Shown here: in pieces, positions 36,451-45,798 of the stretch
Layout: the number at the start of each line of letters is the position of its first letter
Position numbering within the stretch: the stretch's first letter is position 1
Origin: Jatrophihabitans_A lederbergiae
Lineage (GTDB): Bacteria; Actinomycetota; Actinomycetes; Mycobacteriales; Jatrophihabitantaceae
NCBI RefSeq assembly: GCF_031845305.1
Contig: NZ_JAVREH010000008.1
Location: 62,001-126,000 of the forward strand
Direction of reading: 5' to 3'
DNA length: 64,000 bases
Position numbers and translations under genes: made by a program
The notes under the pieces: model-generated
Database searches by the model: none
Seen by the model: the letters and a program-made list of their open reading frames with translations, nothing else
Told to the model about the DNA's origin: nothing

Positions 36451-36911
36451 ATGCCGACCGTGAACTTCAGCTGCTGCCGGCTGATGCCGCCCTCGAAGTC
36501 GAAGGCCTGCTCGGCGCAGATGCCCACCAGCCCGTCATCGGGCAGCACCGTGTAAGCCTTGGGAAAGAGCTTGCTGCGATTCCAGTCGTCCAGCACCAGC
36601 GCCAGCGTCGGGCGCAGCTCCACATCGAACCGGCGGTTCAGGTACAGCCGCGCCTGCAGCACCTCTTCGTCCTGCCCGTAGTGGAAGAAGTAGACGCTGA
36701 AGTTCTCCCACCGGACGGTGAGGTCGCCGTCGTCGTCGATCATCGAGCGCAGACCGTACTCGTTCAGGATCGTCTTGAGCAGCTGGTTGCCCGGCAGCAC
36801 AGTGGGCCCCTCGCGCCGGCCCAGCGGCACATCCGGCGCTCGCCGCTGCTCGACACCGGCACGTGCCGCGGCGACCGCCGCGGCAGCGATTCGGGACAGA
36901 CGACGGGGCAC
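36399..36911 (-). CDS. YbjN-domain protein
   Basis: 170 residues. The YbjN core is seen as LLKTILNEYGLRSMIDDDGDLTVRWENFSVYFF, then YLNRRFDVELRPTLALVLDDWNRSKLFPKAY, and a helical tail. The fold resembles secretion chaperones; the family is linked to stress tolerance and motility, but its biochemical role is unknown. The 3' end overlaps the start of dgt. Confidence 0.82.
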   Translation of the reverse strand: MPRRLSRIAAAAVAAARAGVEQRRAPDVPLGRREGPTVLPGNQLLKTILNEYGLRSMIDDDGDLTVRWENFSVYFFHYGQDEEVLQARLYLNRRFDVELRPTLALVLDDWNRSKLFPKAYTVLPDDGLVGICAEQAFDFEGGISRQQLKFTVGMWLQNLQQFADWTEEHV

Positions 36912-36942
36912 GATGCCGAGATTACCCGCAACGCCCCGCGGT

Positions 36943-39657
36943 TCAGCGAGAGTCCCGGCCGTTTCCGGCGCCGGCCTGCGCGTTCGCCCGGCCGGCCTCC
37001 AGCCGCGCCACCGGCACCCGGAACGGCGAGCAGGACACGTAGTCCAGGCCGACCTCGTCGAAGAAGTGCACCGATTCCGGATCGCCGCCGTGCTCGCCGC
37101 ACACGCCCAGCTTCAGCCCCGGACGGCGCTCGCGCCCCTTCTCGGCCGCGATCCGCACCAGCTCGCCAACCCCCTCCCGGTCGATGGACTCGAACGGCGA
37201 CACGCCGAAGATGCCCTTCTCCAGGTAGTGCGAGAAGAAGGCCGCCTCGACATCGTCCCGCGAGAAGCCCCAGGTCGTCTGGGTCAGGTCGTTGGTGCCG
37301 AAGGAGAAGAACTCGGCCGACTCCGCGATCTGGTCGGCCGTGAGCGCGGCCCGGGGCAGCTCGATCATGGTTCCGACCAGGTACTCCAGGTGCGCGCCGG
37401 TCTCGGCCCGGACGTCGCGGGCCACCTTGACGATGTCGTCCTTGACCGATTCGAACTCCTGGACGGCGCCGACGAGTGGCACCATGATCTCGACCCGGGG
37501 CACCCCGCCCGCCTGCACCCGCTCGGCCGCCGCTTCGAGGATCGCCCGGCTCTGCATGGCGAACAGGCCCGGGATGACCAGGCCGAGCCGCACCCCGCGC
37601 AGCCCCAGCATCGGGTTCTGCTCGTGCAGCTTGTGTACCGCCTGCAGCATCCGCAGGTCGCCCTCACGCGGCTCCCCGCGCGCCTCGGCGACGGCGACCC
37701 GGACGGACAGCTCGGTGATGTCGGGCAGGAACTCGTGCAGCGGCGGGTCCAGCAGCCGGATCGTCACCGGCAGGCCGTCCATCGCCTCGAACAGTCCCTT
37801 GAAGTCCTCGCGCTGCAGGGGCAGCAGTTCGGCCAGCTGGCGCTCCCGCTCGGAGTCGGTGTCGGCGAGGATCAGCGCCTCGACCAGCGAGCGGCGGTCG
37901 CCCAGGAACATGTGCTCGGTGCGGCACAGCCCGATGCCCTGCGCCCCGAACTGGCGCGCCCGGGCGGCGTCCGGCTCGGTGTCGGCATTGGCCCGGACCG
38001 ACATCCGGCGGCCGCCGTCGGCGACCCGCATGATCCGGTGCACCGCCTTGACGAGTTCACCCGCATCGTCGGCGCCTGTTCCCTCCGGATCGATCTCGCC
38101 CTCGAAGTAGCGGACCACCGGCGAGTCGACCACCGGGACCTCGCCCAGGAAGACCTCACCCGACGTGCCGTCGATCGAGATGACGGTGCCCTCTTCGTAG
38201 ACGGTGCCGTCGGAGGTGGTGAAGTGCCGCGCCTTGGTGTCGACCTTCAGGCTCTCGGCGCCGCAGACACAGGTCTTGCCCATGCCACGGGCGACGACGG
38301 CCGCGTGGCTGGTCTTGCCGCCGCGGCTGGTCAGGATGCCCTGGGCGGCGATCATGCCGTTCAGGTCGTCCGGGTTCGTCTCGCGGCGGACCAGGATGAC
38401 CTTCTCACCGGAGCGGGACCATTTGACCGCCGTGTAGGAGTCGAACACGACCTTGCCGACGGCCGCACCCGGCGAGGCGTTCATCCCCTGGGCGATCTTG
38501 CGGTGCGCTGCCGTGTCGTCGAAGTGCGGGAACATCAGCTGGGCCAATTGCGCTCCGGTGACCCGCTGCAGTGCCTCGTGCTCGTCGATCAGGCCCTCGT
38601 CGATCAGCTGGGTGGCGATCCGGAACGCGGCCGCCGCGGTCCGCTTGCCGACCCGGGTCTGCAGCATCCACAGCTTGCCGCGCTCGATCGTGAACTCGAT
38701 GTCGCACAGGTCGCGGTAGTGCTCCTCCAGCTGAGCCATGATGCCCATCAGCTCGTCGTGGCTCGTGGGGTCCAGCCGGGCGAGGTCCGACAGCGACAGC
38801 GTGTTGCGGATGCCGGCGACGACGTCCTCACCCTGGGCGTTCTGCAGGTAGTCGCCGTACTCGCCCTTGGCCCCGGAGGCCGGGTCGCGGGTGAACGCGA
38901 CGCCGGTGCCGGAGTCCTCGGAGAGGTTGCCGAACACCATCGAGCAGATGTTGACGGCGGTGCCCAAGTCTGCGGGGATGCGCTCCTGGCGGCGGTACAG
39001 GATGGCCCGCGGCGCGTTCCAGGAGTCGAAGACCGCCCGGACGGCGAGGTCCATCTGCTCGCGCGGGTGCTGCGGAAACTCCCGTCCGGCCTGCTCGACG
39101 ACGACCTGCTTGTACGTCTCGACCAGCTTGCGCAGATCCTCGGCGTCCAGGTCCAGGTCGTTGGTGGTGCCCTTGGCCGTCTTGGCCTCGTCCAGGGCGT
39201 TCTCGAAGTGGTCGCCGTCGATGTCCAGGACGGTCTTGCCGAACATCTGGATCAGCCGGCGGTAGGAGTCGAAGGCGGACCGCTCGTTGCCGGCCTGCGC
39301 GGCTAGCCCGCGCACCGACTGGTCGTTGAGGCCGATGTTGAGGACCGTCTCCATCATTCCGGGCATCGAGAACTTGGCACCCGAGCGCACCGACACCAGG
39401 AGTGGATCGTCGGTCTGGCCGAGCTTCTTGCCCATCCGGACCTCGAGCGCCGCCAGATGCTGGGTGACCTCGGCCGACAGCTCGGCAGGCTCGCGACCGT
39501 TGGCCAGAAAGGCCTGGCAGGCCTCGGCGGTGATGGTGAACCCCGGCGGCACGGGTAGGCCCATGTTGGTCATCTCGGCGAGGTTGGCGCCCTTGCCGCC
39601 GAGCAGACCCTTCAGGTCCTTGTTGCCTTCAGCGAAGTCGTAGACAAACTTGGTCAT
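36943..39657 (-). CDS. ppdK: pyruvate, phosphate dikinase
   Basis: 904 residues. The N-terminal ATP-grasp domain begins KFVYDFAEGNKDLKGLLGGKGANLAEM; the swivelling phosphohistidine domain has GGKTSHAAVVARGMGKTCVCG with the catalytic His; the C-terminal TIM barrel includes LRGVRLGLVIPGLFAMQSRAI and GVCGEHGGDP. It interconverts pyruvate + ATP + phosphate and PEP + AMP + PPi. With the glyoxylate shunt nearby, a gluconeogenic role during growth on acetate or fatty acids is plausible. Confidence 0.97.
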   Translation of the reverse strand: MTKFVYDFAEGNKDLKGLLGGKGANLAEMTNMGLPVPPGFTITAEACQAFLANGREPAELSAEVTQHLAALEVRMGKKLGQTDDPLLVSVRSGAKFSMPGMMETVLNIGLNDQSVRGLAAQAGNERSAFDSYRRLIQMFGKTVLDIDGDHFENALDEAKTAKGTTNDLDLDAEDLRKLVETYKQVVVEQAGREFPQHPREQMDLAVRAVFDSWNAPRAILYRRQERIPADLGTAVNICSMVFGNLSEDSGTGVAFTRDPASGAKGEYGDYLQNAQGEDVVAGIRNTLSLSDLARLDPTSHDELMGIMAQLEEHYRDLCDIEFTIERGKLWMLQTRVGKRTAAAAFRIATQLIDEGLIDEHEALQRVTGAQLAQLMFPHFDDTAAHRKIAQGMNASPGAAVGKVVFDSYTAVKWSRSGEKVILVRRETNPDDLNGMIAAQGILTSRGGKTSHAAVVARGMGKTCVCGAESLKVDTKARHFTTSDGTVYEEGTVISIDGTSGEVFLGEVPVVDSPVVRYFEGEIDPEGTGADDAGELVKAVHRIMRVADGGRRMSVRANADTEPDAARARQFGAQGIGLCRTEHMFLGDRRSLVEALILADTDSERERQLAELLPLQREDFKGLFEAMDGLPVTIRLLDPPLHEFLPDITELSVRVAVAEARGEPREGDLRMLQAVHKLHEQNPMLGLRGVRLGLVIPGLFAMQSRAILEAAAERVQAGGVPRVEIMVPLVGAVQEFESVKDDIVKVARDVRAETGAHLEYLVGTMIELPRAALTADQIAESAEFFSFGTNDLTQTTWGFSRDDVEAAFFSHYLEKGIFGVSPFESIDREGVGELVRIAAEKGRERRPGLKLGVCGEHGGDPESVHFFDEVGLDYVSCSPFRVPVARLEAGRANAQAGAGNGRDSR

Positions 39658-39811
39658 CTCGCGCCACCACCACCGATTCGTTAGACGGACACCTGGGCGA
39701 ACCCTAAGCGGGGTAAGCGGTTTCGGTCGCTGTCCGAAGACCAACCTGTGGCTCGTCTGAGGCTAACGACACAGCGCACACTGCGCGGACGTGACAATCG
39801 TCTCGACCGTC

Positions 39812-39870
39812 CTCAGCCGGCCCGGCCCACTGGCGGCTCAGCCGGCCCGGCCCACTGGGCGGCTCAGCCG
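39812..39870. repeat. short tandem repeat between ppdK and dusB
   Basis: Two near-identical 25-26-bp units beginning CTCAGCCGGCCCGGCCCACT (39812-39836 and 39837-39862) plus a partial third that includes the dusB stop. Extremely GC-rich; no function assigned. Confidence 0.75.
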
Positions 39871-41027
39871 CCGGAGTCGGGGAGCTCCGCACCGAACGGC
39901 ACCGCCCGCGATTCCCGGTCGGCCAGCCAGTTCTCCGGCAGGCTCACCTTGCGGGCGCCCGACGTCCGGCCGCGGGGCAGGCCGAGCACGTCCGCCGGAA
40001 AGGGCTGGCTCAGGTCGAGCTGGTGCAGCAGGTCGCTCAGCTCGGGCAAGCTCGAGGCCATCGCCAGCGCTTTGCGCAGTTCGCTACCGACCGAGAATCC
40101 CTTGAGGTACCAGGCAACGTGCTTGCGGAAGTCGACCACGCCGCGCTCCTCACCGAGCCACTCGCCGAGCAGCTCGGCATGGCGGAACATCGCCTTCGCA
40201 ACCTCGTCCAGCCCCGGCAGGAAGGTCTGCTGCTGGCCGGCGAACACCGCGGCGAGGTCGCCGAACAGCCACGGACGGCCCAGGCAGCCACGGCCGACGA
40301 CCACGCCCGCGCAGCCGGTCTCGCGGATCATCCGGACGGCGTCGGCCGCCTCCCAGATGTCACCGTTGCCCAGCACCGGAATGTCCAGCAGCTCGGCGAG
40401 TTCGGCGATCGGGCCCCAGTCGGCCTGGCCGCCGTAGAACTCAGCCGCCGTCCGGCCGTGCAGGGCCACGTAGGCGACGCCGGCGTCCTGAGCGCGCAAG
40501 GCCGCGTCGCGGTAGGTCAGATGATCGGCGTCCACTCCCAGCCGCATCTTCACCGTGACCGGGAGCTGCCCGTCGGCAGCCTTCACGGCAGCGGTGACCA
40601 GGTCGTCGAAGAGGTTGATCCGCCAGGGCAGCGCCGCGCCGCCACCGCGCCGGGTGACCTTGGGCACCGGGCAGCCGAAGTTCAGGTCGACGTGGTCGGC
40701 GAGGTCGTCGGCCACCACCATCCGCACGGCGCGACTCACGATCTCGGGGTCGGTGCCGTACAGCTGCATCGAGCGCGGCGTCTCGTCCTCGGCGAAGGCC
40801 ACCATCTGCAGCGTCTTGGGATTGCGCTCCACCAGCGCCCGGGAGGTGATCATCTCGGAGATGTAGAGCCCAGCCCCGTACTCGCGGCACAGCCGCCGGA
40901 ACGCCACATTGGTGATGCCCGCCAGCGGAGCCAGGACGACCGGCGGGTCGACGGTGATCCGGTCGCCCAGCTTCAGCGGCACCGAAACTGGCTCGACGCG
41001 GTTTGTCACCGGCTCGGTCATGGTCAT
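39864..41027 (-). CDS. dusB: tRNA-dihydrouridine synthase
   Basis: 387 residues. FMN barrel with VVLAPLAGITNVAFRRLCREYGAG, the catalytic Cys in DHVDLNFGCPVPKVTRRGGGAAL, VTVKMRLGVDADHLTYRDA, ALHGRTAAEFYGGQADW and PVLGNGDIWEAADAVRMI. It reduces uridines in the D loop of tRNA. The last ~60 residues are a variable helical domain. It starts 10 bases from glyS, same strand. Confidence 0.94.
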   Translation of the reverse strand: MTMTEPVTNRVEPVSVPLKLGDRITVDPPVVLAPLAGITNVAFRRLCREYGAGLYISEMITSRALVERNPKTLQMVAFAEDETPRSMQLYGTDPEIVSRAVRMVVADDLADHVDLNFGCPVPKVTRRGGGAALPWRINLFDDLVTAAVKAADGQLPVTVKMRLGVDADHLTYRDAALRAQDAGVAYVALHGRTAAEFYGGQADWGPIAELAELLDIPVLGNGDIWEAADAVRMIRETGCAGVVVGRGCLGRPWLFGDLAAVFAGQQQTFLPGLDEVAKAMFRHAELLGEWLGEERGVVDFRKHVAWYLKGFSVGSELRKALAMASSLPELSDLLHQLDLSQPFPADVLGLPRGRTSGARKVSLPENWLADRESRAVPFGAELPDSGG

Positions 41028-41037
41028 GCGTGCCCGC

Positions 41038-42444
41038 TCAGCAGCCGATCAGGCGCTGGGCGAGGTAGCCCTCGACCTTGTCCAGCGCCACCCGGTCCTG
41101 GGTCATGGCATCCCGCTCGCGGATGGTCACGGCTTGGTCCTCGAGGGTCTCGAAGTCCACGGTGATGCAGTACGGGGTGCCGATCTCGTCCTGGCGGCGG
41201 TAGCGCTTGCCGATGGCCTGGGTCTCGTCGTACTCGACGTTCCAGTTCTTTCGCAGCGCGGCGGCGAGATCGCGCGCCTTCGGTGACAGGTCGGCGTTGC
41301 GCGACAGCGGCAGCACCGCGGCCTTGACCGGGGCCAGCCGCGGGTCGAGCCGCAGCACGGTGCGCTTGTCGACACCGCCCTTGGTATTGGGCGCCTCGTC
41401 CTCGACATAGGCGTCGAGCAGGAACGCCAGTGTCGCCCGGGTGAGGCCGGCGGCAGGCTCGATGACGTAGGGAAAGTACCGTTCGCCCTTCTCGCCGCGG
41501 CTGGCGTCGAAGTAGCTCAGATCGACACCGGAGTGCTTCGAGTGCGTCTTGAGGTCGAAGTCGGTGCGGTTCGCGATGCCCTCGAGCTCGTCGAACTCCT
41601 TGGCACCGAAACGGAACCGGTACTCAATGTCGACGGTGCGCTTGGAGTAGTGCGACAGCTTCTCTTTCGGGTGCTCGAAGCGCCGCATGTTCTCGGGGTT
41701 CAGGCCGAGGTCGGTGTAGAAGTTCCAGCGGGCGTCCAGCCAATACTCGTGCCACTGCTCGTCGGTGCCCGGCTCGACGAAGAATTCCATCTCCATCTGC
41801 TCGAACTCGCGGGTGCGGAAGATGAAGTTGCCCGGCGTGATCTCGTTCCGGAAGGACTTGCCCGTCTGGGCGATGCCGAACGGCGGCTTCTTGCGCGAGG
41901 TCGTCATCACGTTGGCGAAGTTCAGGAAGATGCCCTGCGCGGTCTCGGGACGCAGGTAGGCAAGGCCCGACTCGTCCTCGACCGGGCCGAGATGGGTCTT
42001 GAGCATGCCGGAGAACTGCCGCGGCTCCGTCCAGGTGCCCTTGTTGCCGCAGTTGGGGCAGCTGATGTCGGCCAGGCCGTGCTCCGGCGGGCGGCCCTTC
42101 TTGGCCTCGTAGCCCTCTTCGAGGTGGTCCGCGCGGAAGCGCCGGTGACAGTTCGTGCACTCGGTCAGGGGGTCGGAGAAGGTGGCCAGGTGGCCTGAGG
42201 CCTCCCAGACGGCGGGCGGCAGCAGCACCGAGGAATCCAGGCCGACGACATCATCGCGGCTGGTGACCATCGTGCGCCACCACTGCCGGCGCAGGTTCTC
42301 TTTGAGCTCCACGCCCAGCGGCCCGTAGTCCCACGCCGAGCGAGTTCCGCCGTAGATCTCGGCAGCCGGAAAGACGAAGCCACGACGCTTCGACAGGCTG
42401 ACGACGGCATCATTTCGATCAAGGGGCACTGTGGGCAACTCCAT
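41038..42444 (-). CDS. glyS: glycyl-tRNA synthetase (eukaryotic-type homodimer)
   Basis: 468 residues of the class II alpha2-type enzyme: ALSKRRGFVFPAAEIYGGTRSAWDYGPLGVELK at the start, motif 2 KSFRNEITPGNFIFRTREFEQMEMEFF, and motif 3 LTRATLAFLLDAY. A zinc-ribbon insertion carries CTNCHRRF and CPNCGNKG. It charges tRNA-Gly. No T-box leader can exist because the start overlaps the upstream gene by one base. Confidence 0.97.
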   Translation of the reverse strand: MELPTVPLDRNDAVVSLSKRRGFVFPAAEIYGGTRSAWDYGPLGVELKENLRRQWWRTMVTSRDDVVGLDSSVLLPPAVWEASGHLATFSDPLTECTNCHRRFRADHLEEGYEAKKGRPPEHGLADISCPNCGNKGTWTEPRQFSGMLKTHLGPVEDESGLAYLRPETAQGIFLNFANVMTTSRKKPPFGIAQTGKSFRNEITPGNFIFRTREFEQMEMEFFVEPGTDEQWHEYWLDARWNFYTDLGLNPENMRRFEHPKEKLSHYSKRTVDIEYRFRFGAKEFDELEGIANRTDFDLKTHSKHSGVDLSYFDASRGEKGERYFPYVIEPAAGLTRATLAFLLDAYVEDEAPNTKGGVDKRTVLRLDPRLAPVKAAVLPLSRNADLSPKARDLAAALRKNWNVEYDETQAIGKRYRRQDEIGTPYCITVDFETLEDQAVTIRERDAMTQDRVALDKVEGYLAQRLIGC

Positions 42445-43553
42445 CAGGAATGGGTGAGTAGCGACCCGTCCAGGATATCGGTACGCCCAAGCTCGTTCTG
42501 TGCAGCCGCGGCGAGGTCCCTGGCCCGTCGCCGCCGGACGTCCCAGCGATGGAAACCGAACGTCACCACCCCGGTGAGCAGCCAGCCCAGCAGGATGTCG
42601 AAGACGTAGTGCTCAGCCCCATACACCAGCGAGAACCCCATCGCCAGCGCGTAACAGGCCAGCAGCGGTCGCCAGCGCCTGCGCACCCGGGGCCAGAAGA
42701 ACACCGTGAGCAGGGCCGAGATCGCGGCGTGCAGCGAGGGCACCGCCGCGACCTGATTAACCCCCGCCTGGCCCTCGTCGATCAGCGCCTTGGCCTGCGG
42801 AATGCCCAGCCGGTTCCAGCCGCGAGTGGCCACCCGCTCGACGTACGGGGCGGCGCCGCTGTGGATGGGGTGGACCGAGCCGAGCATGCCGCCGGACGTC
42901 ACCGTCCCGACCTTGGCATCGATGCAGCTGGGCTCCGACGGACCGCCGGCCACCTGGGCCGAGGTGCACTGCGCGGCTGCCCACGGCGGCGCTGCCGGAA
43001 AGACGATGAAGCCGATCAGGCCGAGCAGCGAGATCGCCACGAACTGGAACGCGAACCGGCGCCAGGCCGCCCGGTCGCGCAGCCACAGCACCCCCGCCAC
43101 GGCGTAGGGCGCCAGAAAGTACGAGACGTAGACCAGACTGACTCCCATTTCCCACCAGGGCGGGAAGGGCTCCTTCAAGTGGGACTGCAACCAGACAGTC
43201 GGGTCCACCCGGAACAGCCAGCGGTCGAAATCCAGCTGCAGGTGCCACTCGGTGGGCCGGCCCAGCAGTTCCGCCGCGCCCCGGGTGAGGTCATAGGCCA
43301 CCAGCACCGCGACGAAGGGCAGCCAGTCACGGAGCACGCTCAGCACGCCACGGCGGCCGATGCTGGCCGCGAACAGTCCGGCGCAGACGTAGATCAGCAC
43401 GGTGTTGCGATCGAAGGTGATGCCGACCCGATGCGTCCAATACAGCAGCGCGACAGCCCAGAGGGACACCGCCAACCGGCGCGCGACGGTGAGGGCGCGG
43501 CTGGACAGCAGCGGTGAACGACCTGGCTCAGGCGATGCTGCCCGGGTCACCAC
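42444..43553 (-). CDS. PAP2-family membrane phosphatase/transferase
   Basis: 369 residues with about six to eight membrane segments. The PAP2/inositol-phosphotransferase-like motifs are AVPSLHAAISALLTVFFWPRV (SxxxH) and YGAEHYVFDILLGWL (the Tyr-x2-x-His-x6-Asp of the active site). The long LDFDRWLFRVDP loop fits AUR1-like enzymes. Likely acts on a lipid phosphate at the outer face of the membrane. It overlaps glyS by one base. Confidence 0.82.
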   Translation of the reverse strand: MVTRAASPEPGRSPLLSSRALTVARRLAVSLWAVALLYWTHRVGITFDRNTVLIYVCAGLFAASIGRRGVLSVLRDWLPFVAVLVAYDLTRGAAELLGRPTEWHLQLDFDRWLFRVDPTVWLQSHLKEPFPPWWEMGVSLVYVSYFLAPYAVAGVLWLRDRAAWRRFAFQFVAISLLGLIGFIVFPAAPPWAAAQCTSAQVAGGPSEPSCIDAKVGTVTSGGMLGSVHPIHSGAAPYVERVATRGWNRLGIPQAKALIDEGQAGVNQVAAVPSLHAAISALLTVFFWPRVRRRWRPLLACYALAMGFSLVYGAEHYVFDILLGWLLTGVVTFGFHRWDVRRRRARDLAAAAQNELGRTDILDGSLLTHS

Positions 43554-43652
43554 TCACCCCCCACCTCGGATTGCCTTCTCGGTAACGGCCTTGCTTGCCT
43601 GGCGAACAAGCTACCGAGCTTTCCCTCACTGGCTGGCAGCCGGCTGTGGGCG

Positions 43653-44030
43653 CTAGCCGTCGACGGTCCGCACAGCCGCGTCTGTTCGCGCCACCCAGTC
43701 GGCGTCCACGGCGCGGTCGCTGCCCTGGGAGGTTTCCGCTCCTTCGCTGTCGATGCTGACCAGCGGCTCGAAGGCGCTGGGCTGGTCGAGCGCCTGGGCC
43801 ATCAGCGGGGTCGCGATCAGCTTGACGTCGTAGCCGCCGAGGCCGCGGCGGTAGGCGCCGACGGACTCCCATTCCGTCAGCAGCACCCAGGCGTTCTCGT
43901 CATCGGTGGCCCGGCCGACGCTGCCCCGGAGAAAGCCGGGACGGACGGCGAGCGCCCGCAGCGCGGCCTGGGCGGAGTCCAGGAACTCCTCGGCGGTCCC
44001 GGACGGACGGAACTGCAGGATCGCGATCAC
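43653..44030 (-). CDS. antibiotic biosynthesis monooxygenase (ABM)-domain protein
   Basis: 125 residues from a GTG that overlaps the uppS stop (GTGA). The ferredoxin-like ABM fold appears as IAILQFRPSGTAEEFLDSAQAALRAL, RPGFLRGSVGRATDDENAWVLLTEWES and VGAYRRGLGGYDVK. The family includes small cofactor-free monooxygenases and stress proteins; substrate unknown. C-terminal ~40 residues are variable. Confidence 0.78.
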   Translation of the reverse strand: MIAILQFRPSGTAEEFLDSAQAALRALAVRPGFLRGSVGRATDDENAWVLLTEWESVGAYRRGLGGYDVKLIATPLMAQALDQPSAFEPLVSIDSEGAETSQGSDRAVDADWVARTDAAVRTVDG

Positions 44031-44920
44031 GCGCGGCCTCCACTCACTGTCTGATCCGCCGTCTGCGCTGCCGCGTCGGGATCATCGGACGCTGCCGCGC
44101 CGGGATCATCGGACGCTGCCGCGCCGGGATCATCGGACGCTGCCGCGTCGATAGCCGCGCCGAAGCGGCGGTCGCGGTTGGCATAGCTCTCGCAGGCCGA
44201 CCACAGGTGCCGCCGGTCGAAGTCGGGCCAGGGGGTGTCTATGAACATCAGTTCCGCATAGGCCGACTGCCACAGCAGAAAGTTGGACGTCCGCTGCTCA
44301 CCGCCGGTCCGGAGAAACAGGTCCACGTCGGGCAGGTCCGGCTCGTCGAGGTAACGCTGGAAAAGCTTCTCGTCGATCTTCGCGGGATTGAGCTTGCCCG
44401 CGGCAGCCACCTCGGCGATCCGGCGGGCGGCGTCCACGACCTCGGCTCGGCCGCCGTAGTTCACGCAGAACTGCAGGGTCAGCCGGTCATTGCGCTCGGT
44501 GAACTGCTCGGCGTCCTCCAGCTGGCTGATCACGCTGCGCCACAATCTCGGACGGCGGCCGGCCCACCGGATACGGACGCCGTACTGGTTCAGCTCGTTG
44601 CGGCGGCGCCGGATGACCTCCTTGTTGAAGCCCATCAGAAACCGGACTTCGTCCGGGGACCGCCGCCAGTTCTCGGTCGAGAAGGCGTACGCCGACACCA
44701 CCTCGACGCCCAGCTCCATGGCGCCGTAGAGCACGTCCATCAGGGCGGCCTCACCGGCACGGTGCCCCTCGGTACGCGGGAGCCCGCGGGCATTGGCCCA
44801 CCGTCCGTTGCCGTCCATCACGATCGCGACGTGGCGGGGCACCAGCTGCGGATCGATGGCCGGCGGCCGAGCGCCCGACGGGTGCGCCGGCGGATCGGGC
44901 CAGGTCGCGGTCAGAGGCAT
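44027..44920 (-). CDS. uppS: isoprenyl (polyprenyl) diphosphate synthase
   Basis: 297 residues. P-loop-like start HVAIVMDGNGRWANARGLPRTEGH with the catalytic Asp, then AYAFSTENWRRSPDEVRFLM, FCVNYGGRAEVVDA and DLFLRTGGEQRTSNFLLWQSAYAELMF. It makes the long polyprenyl diphosphate carrying cell-wall precursors. The start ATG 44920 avoids overlap with recO; an upstream start is possible. The C-terminus ends in three 8-residue repeats (DDPxAAAS). Confidence 0.95.
   Translation of the reverse strand: MPLTATWPDPPAHPSGARPPAIDPQLVPRHVAIVMDGNGRWANARGLPRTEGHRAGEAALMDVLYGAMELGVEVVSAYAFSTENWRRSPDEVRFLMGFNKEVIRRRRNELNQYGVRIRWAGRRPRLWRSVISQLEDAEQFTERNDRLTLQFCVNYGGRAEVVDAARRIAEVAAAGKLNPAKIDEKLFQRYLDEPDLPDVDLFLRTGGEQRTSNFLLWQSAYAELMFIDTPWPDFDRRHLWSACESYANRDRRFGAAIDAAASDDPGAAASDDPGAAASDDPDAAAQTADQTVSGGRA
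44077..44148 (-). repeat. three perfect or near-perfect 24-bp tandem repeats in the 3' end of uppS
   Basis: Units at 44077-44100, 44101-44124 and 44125-44148, each beginning CGGGATCATCGGACGCTGCC on the plus strand. In frame they encode repeated SDDPGAAA, a disordered acidic tail. Copy number is probably variable. Confidence 0.9.
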
Positions 44921-44984
44921 CCGCCAACCGTAGTACGGCCCGTGCTCCACCCCGGCATTGCCGGCCGCGGGGCCGGAGGGGCAG

Positions 44985-45752
44985 TCAGCGATCGACCAGC
45001 GGCAGTGATCGGATGCCACGTTCGAGGTGCCACTGCAGGTGGGCGGCGATCAGCCCGCTGACCTCGCGGCTCAGGCTGGCCAGCGCGGCGTCCGCGGTTG
45101 CCCAGTCACCGCCGAGCAGCGCCGACATGAGCAGCAGCGATTCCGGCTGCGGACGGACCGAGCCGGCCGGCCGGCAGGTCGGACACACCGCTCCGCCGGC
45201 GGGGACGTTGAATGCGGCGTGCGGCCCGGGCGCCGAGCACACCGCACAGCCGCTCAGGGCGGGTTCCCACCCGGCCAGCGACATCGACCGGATCAGGAAT
45301 GCGTCCAGGATCAGCGACGAGGTGTGGTCCCGGTCGGCGAGCGAGCGCAGGGCGCCCACCAGCAACAGGTACTGGCGCAGCGCCGGCTCGCCCTCTTCGG
45401 GGGTGAGCCGCTCGGCGGTCTCGCAGATGGCCACAGCAGCCGTCCACGCGGAGTAGTCCTGGGCAACCCGGGCGCCGTAGTTGTCGACGCTCTCGACCTG
45501 CGTGATGAGGTCCAGCCCGTTGTGCCGGACGTGCCCGCGCTCGGCATCCGGCTCGGCGGTGCGGGTGTGCAGCTGGACGTCGATGTGGCTGCCCGGCTCG
45601 AGCCTGGCGCCGTACCGCGAGGTCGTCCGGCGCACGCCCTTGCCCACGGCCCGGATCCGGCCGTGCCGGCGGGTGAGCAGGGTGACGATCCGGTCGGCCT
45701 CGCCCAGCTTGTGGACGCGGAGGACAACGGCTTCGTCGCGGTAGAGCGGCAC
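44985..45752 (-). CDS. recO: DNA repair protein RecO
   Basis: 255 residues. OB-fold start PLYRDEAVVLRVHKLGEADRIVTLLTRRHGRIRAVGKGVRR, helical middle, and a zinc site CAVCSAPG...CPTC. It loads RecA with RecF/RecR and anneals single strands. It lies between era-MFS and uppS, the common actinobacterial order era, recO, uppS apart from the inserted MFS gene. Confidence 0.95.
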   Translation of the reverse strand: MPLYRDEAVVLRVHKLGEADRIVTLLTRRHGRIRAVGKGVRRTTSRYGARLEPGSHIDVQLHTRTAEPDAERGHVRHNGLDLITQVESVDNYGARVAQDYSAWTAAVAICETAERLTPEEGEPALRQYLLLVGALRSLADRDHTSSLILDAFLIRSMSLAGWEPALSGCAVCSAPGPHAAFNVPAGGAVCPTCRPAGSVRPQPESLLLMSALLGGDWATADAALASLSREVSGLIAAHLQWHLERGIRSLPLVDR

Positions 45753-45798
45753 GCCACCATGGTGGCAGAAGCAGGTGACAATCCCGTTCTCCGACGAC

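Noticed and set aside
36718..39306. 862-codon open frame opposite ppdK
   Set aside because: Antisense shadow of a clear pyruvate phosphate dikinase; composition is Gly/Arg/Val/Leu-rich without family motifs.
43906..44154. Plus-strand ORF with RRDHRTLP repeats
   Set aside because: It only mirrors the 24-bp repeats in the uppS tail.
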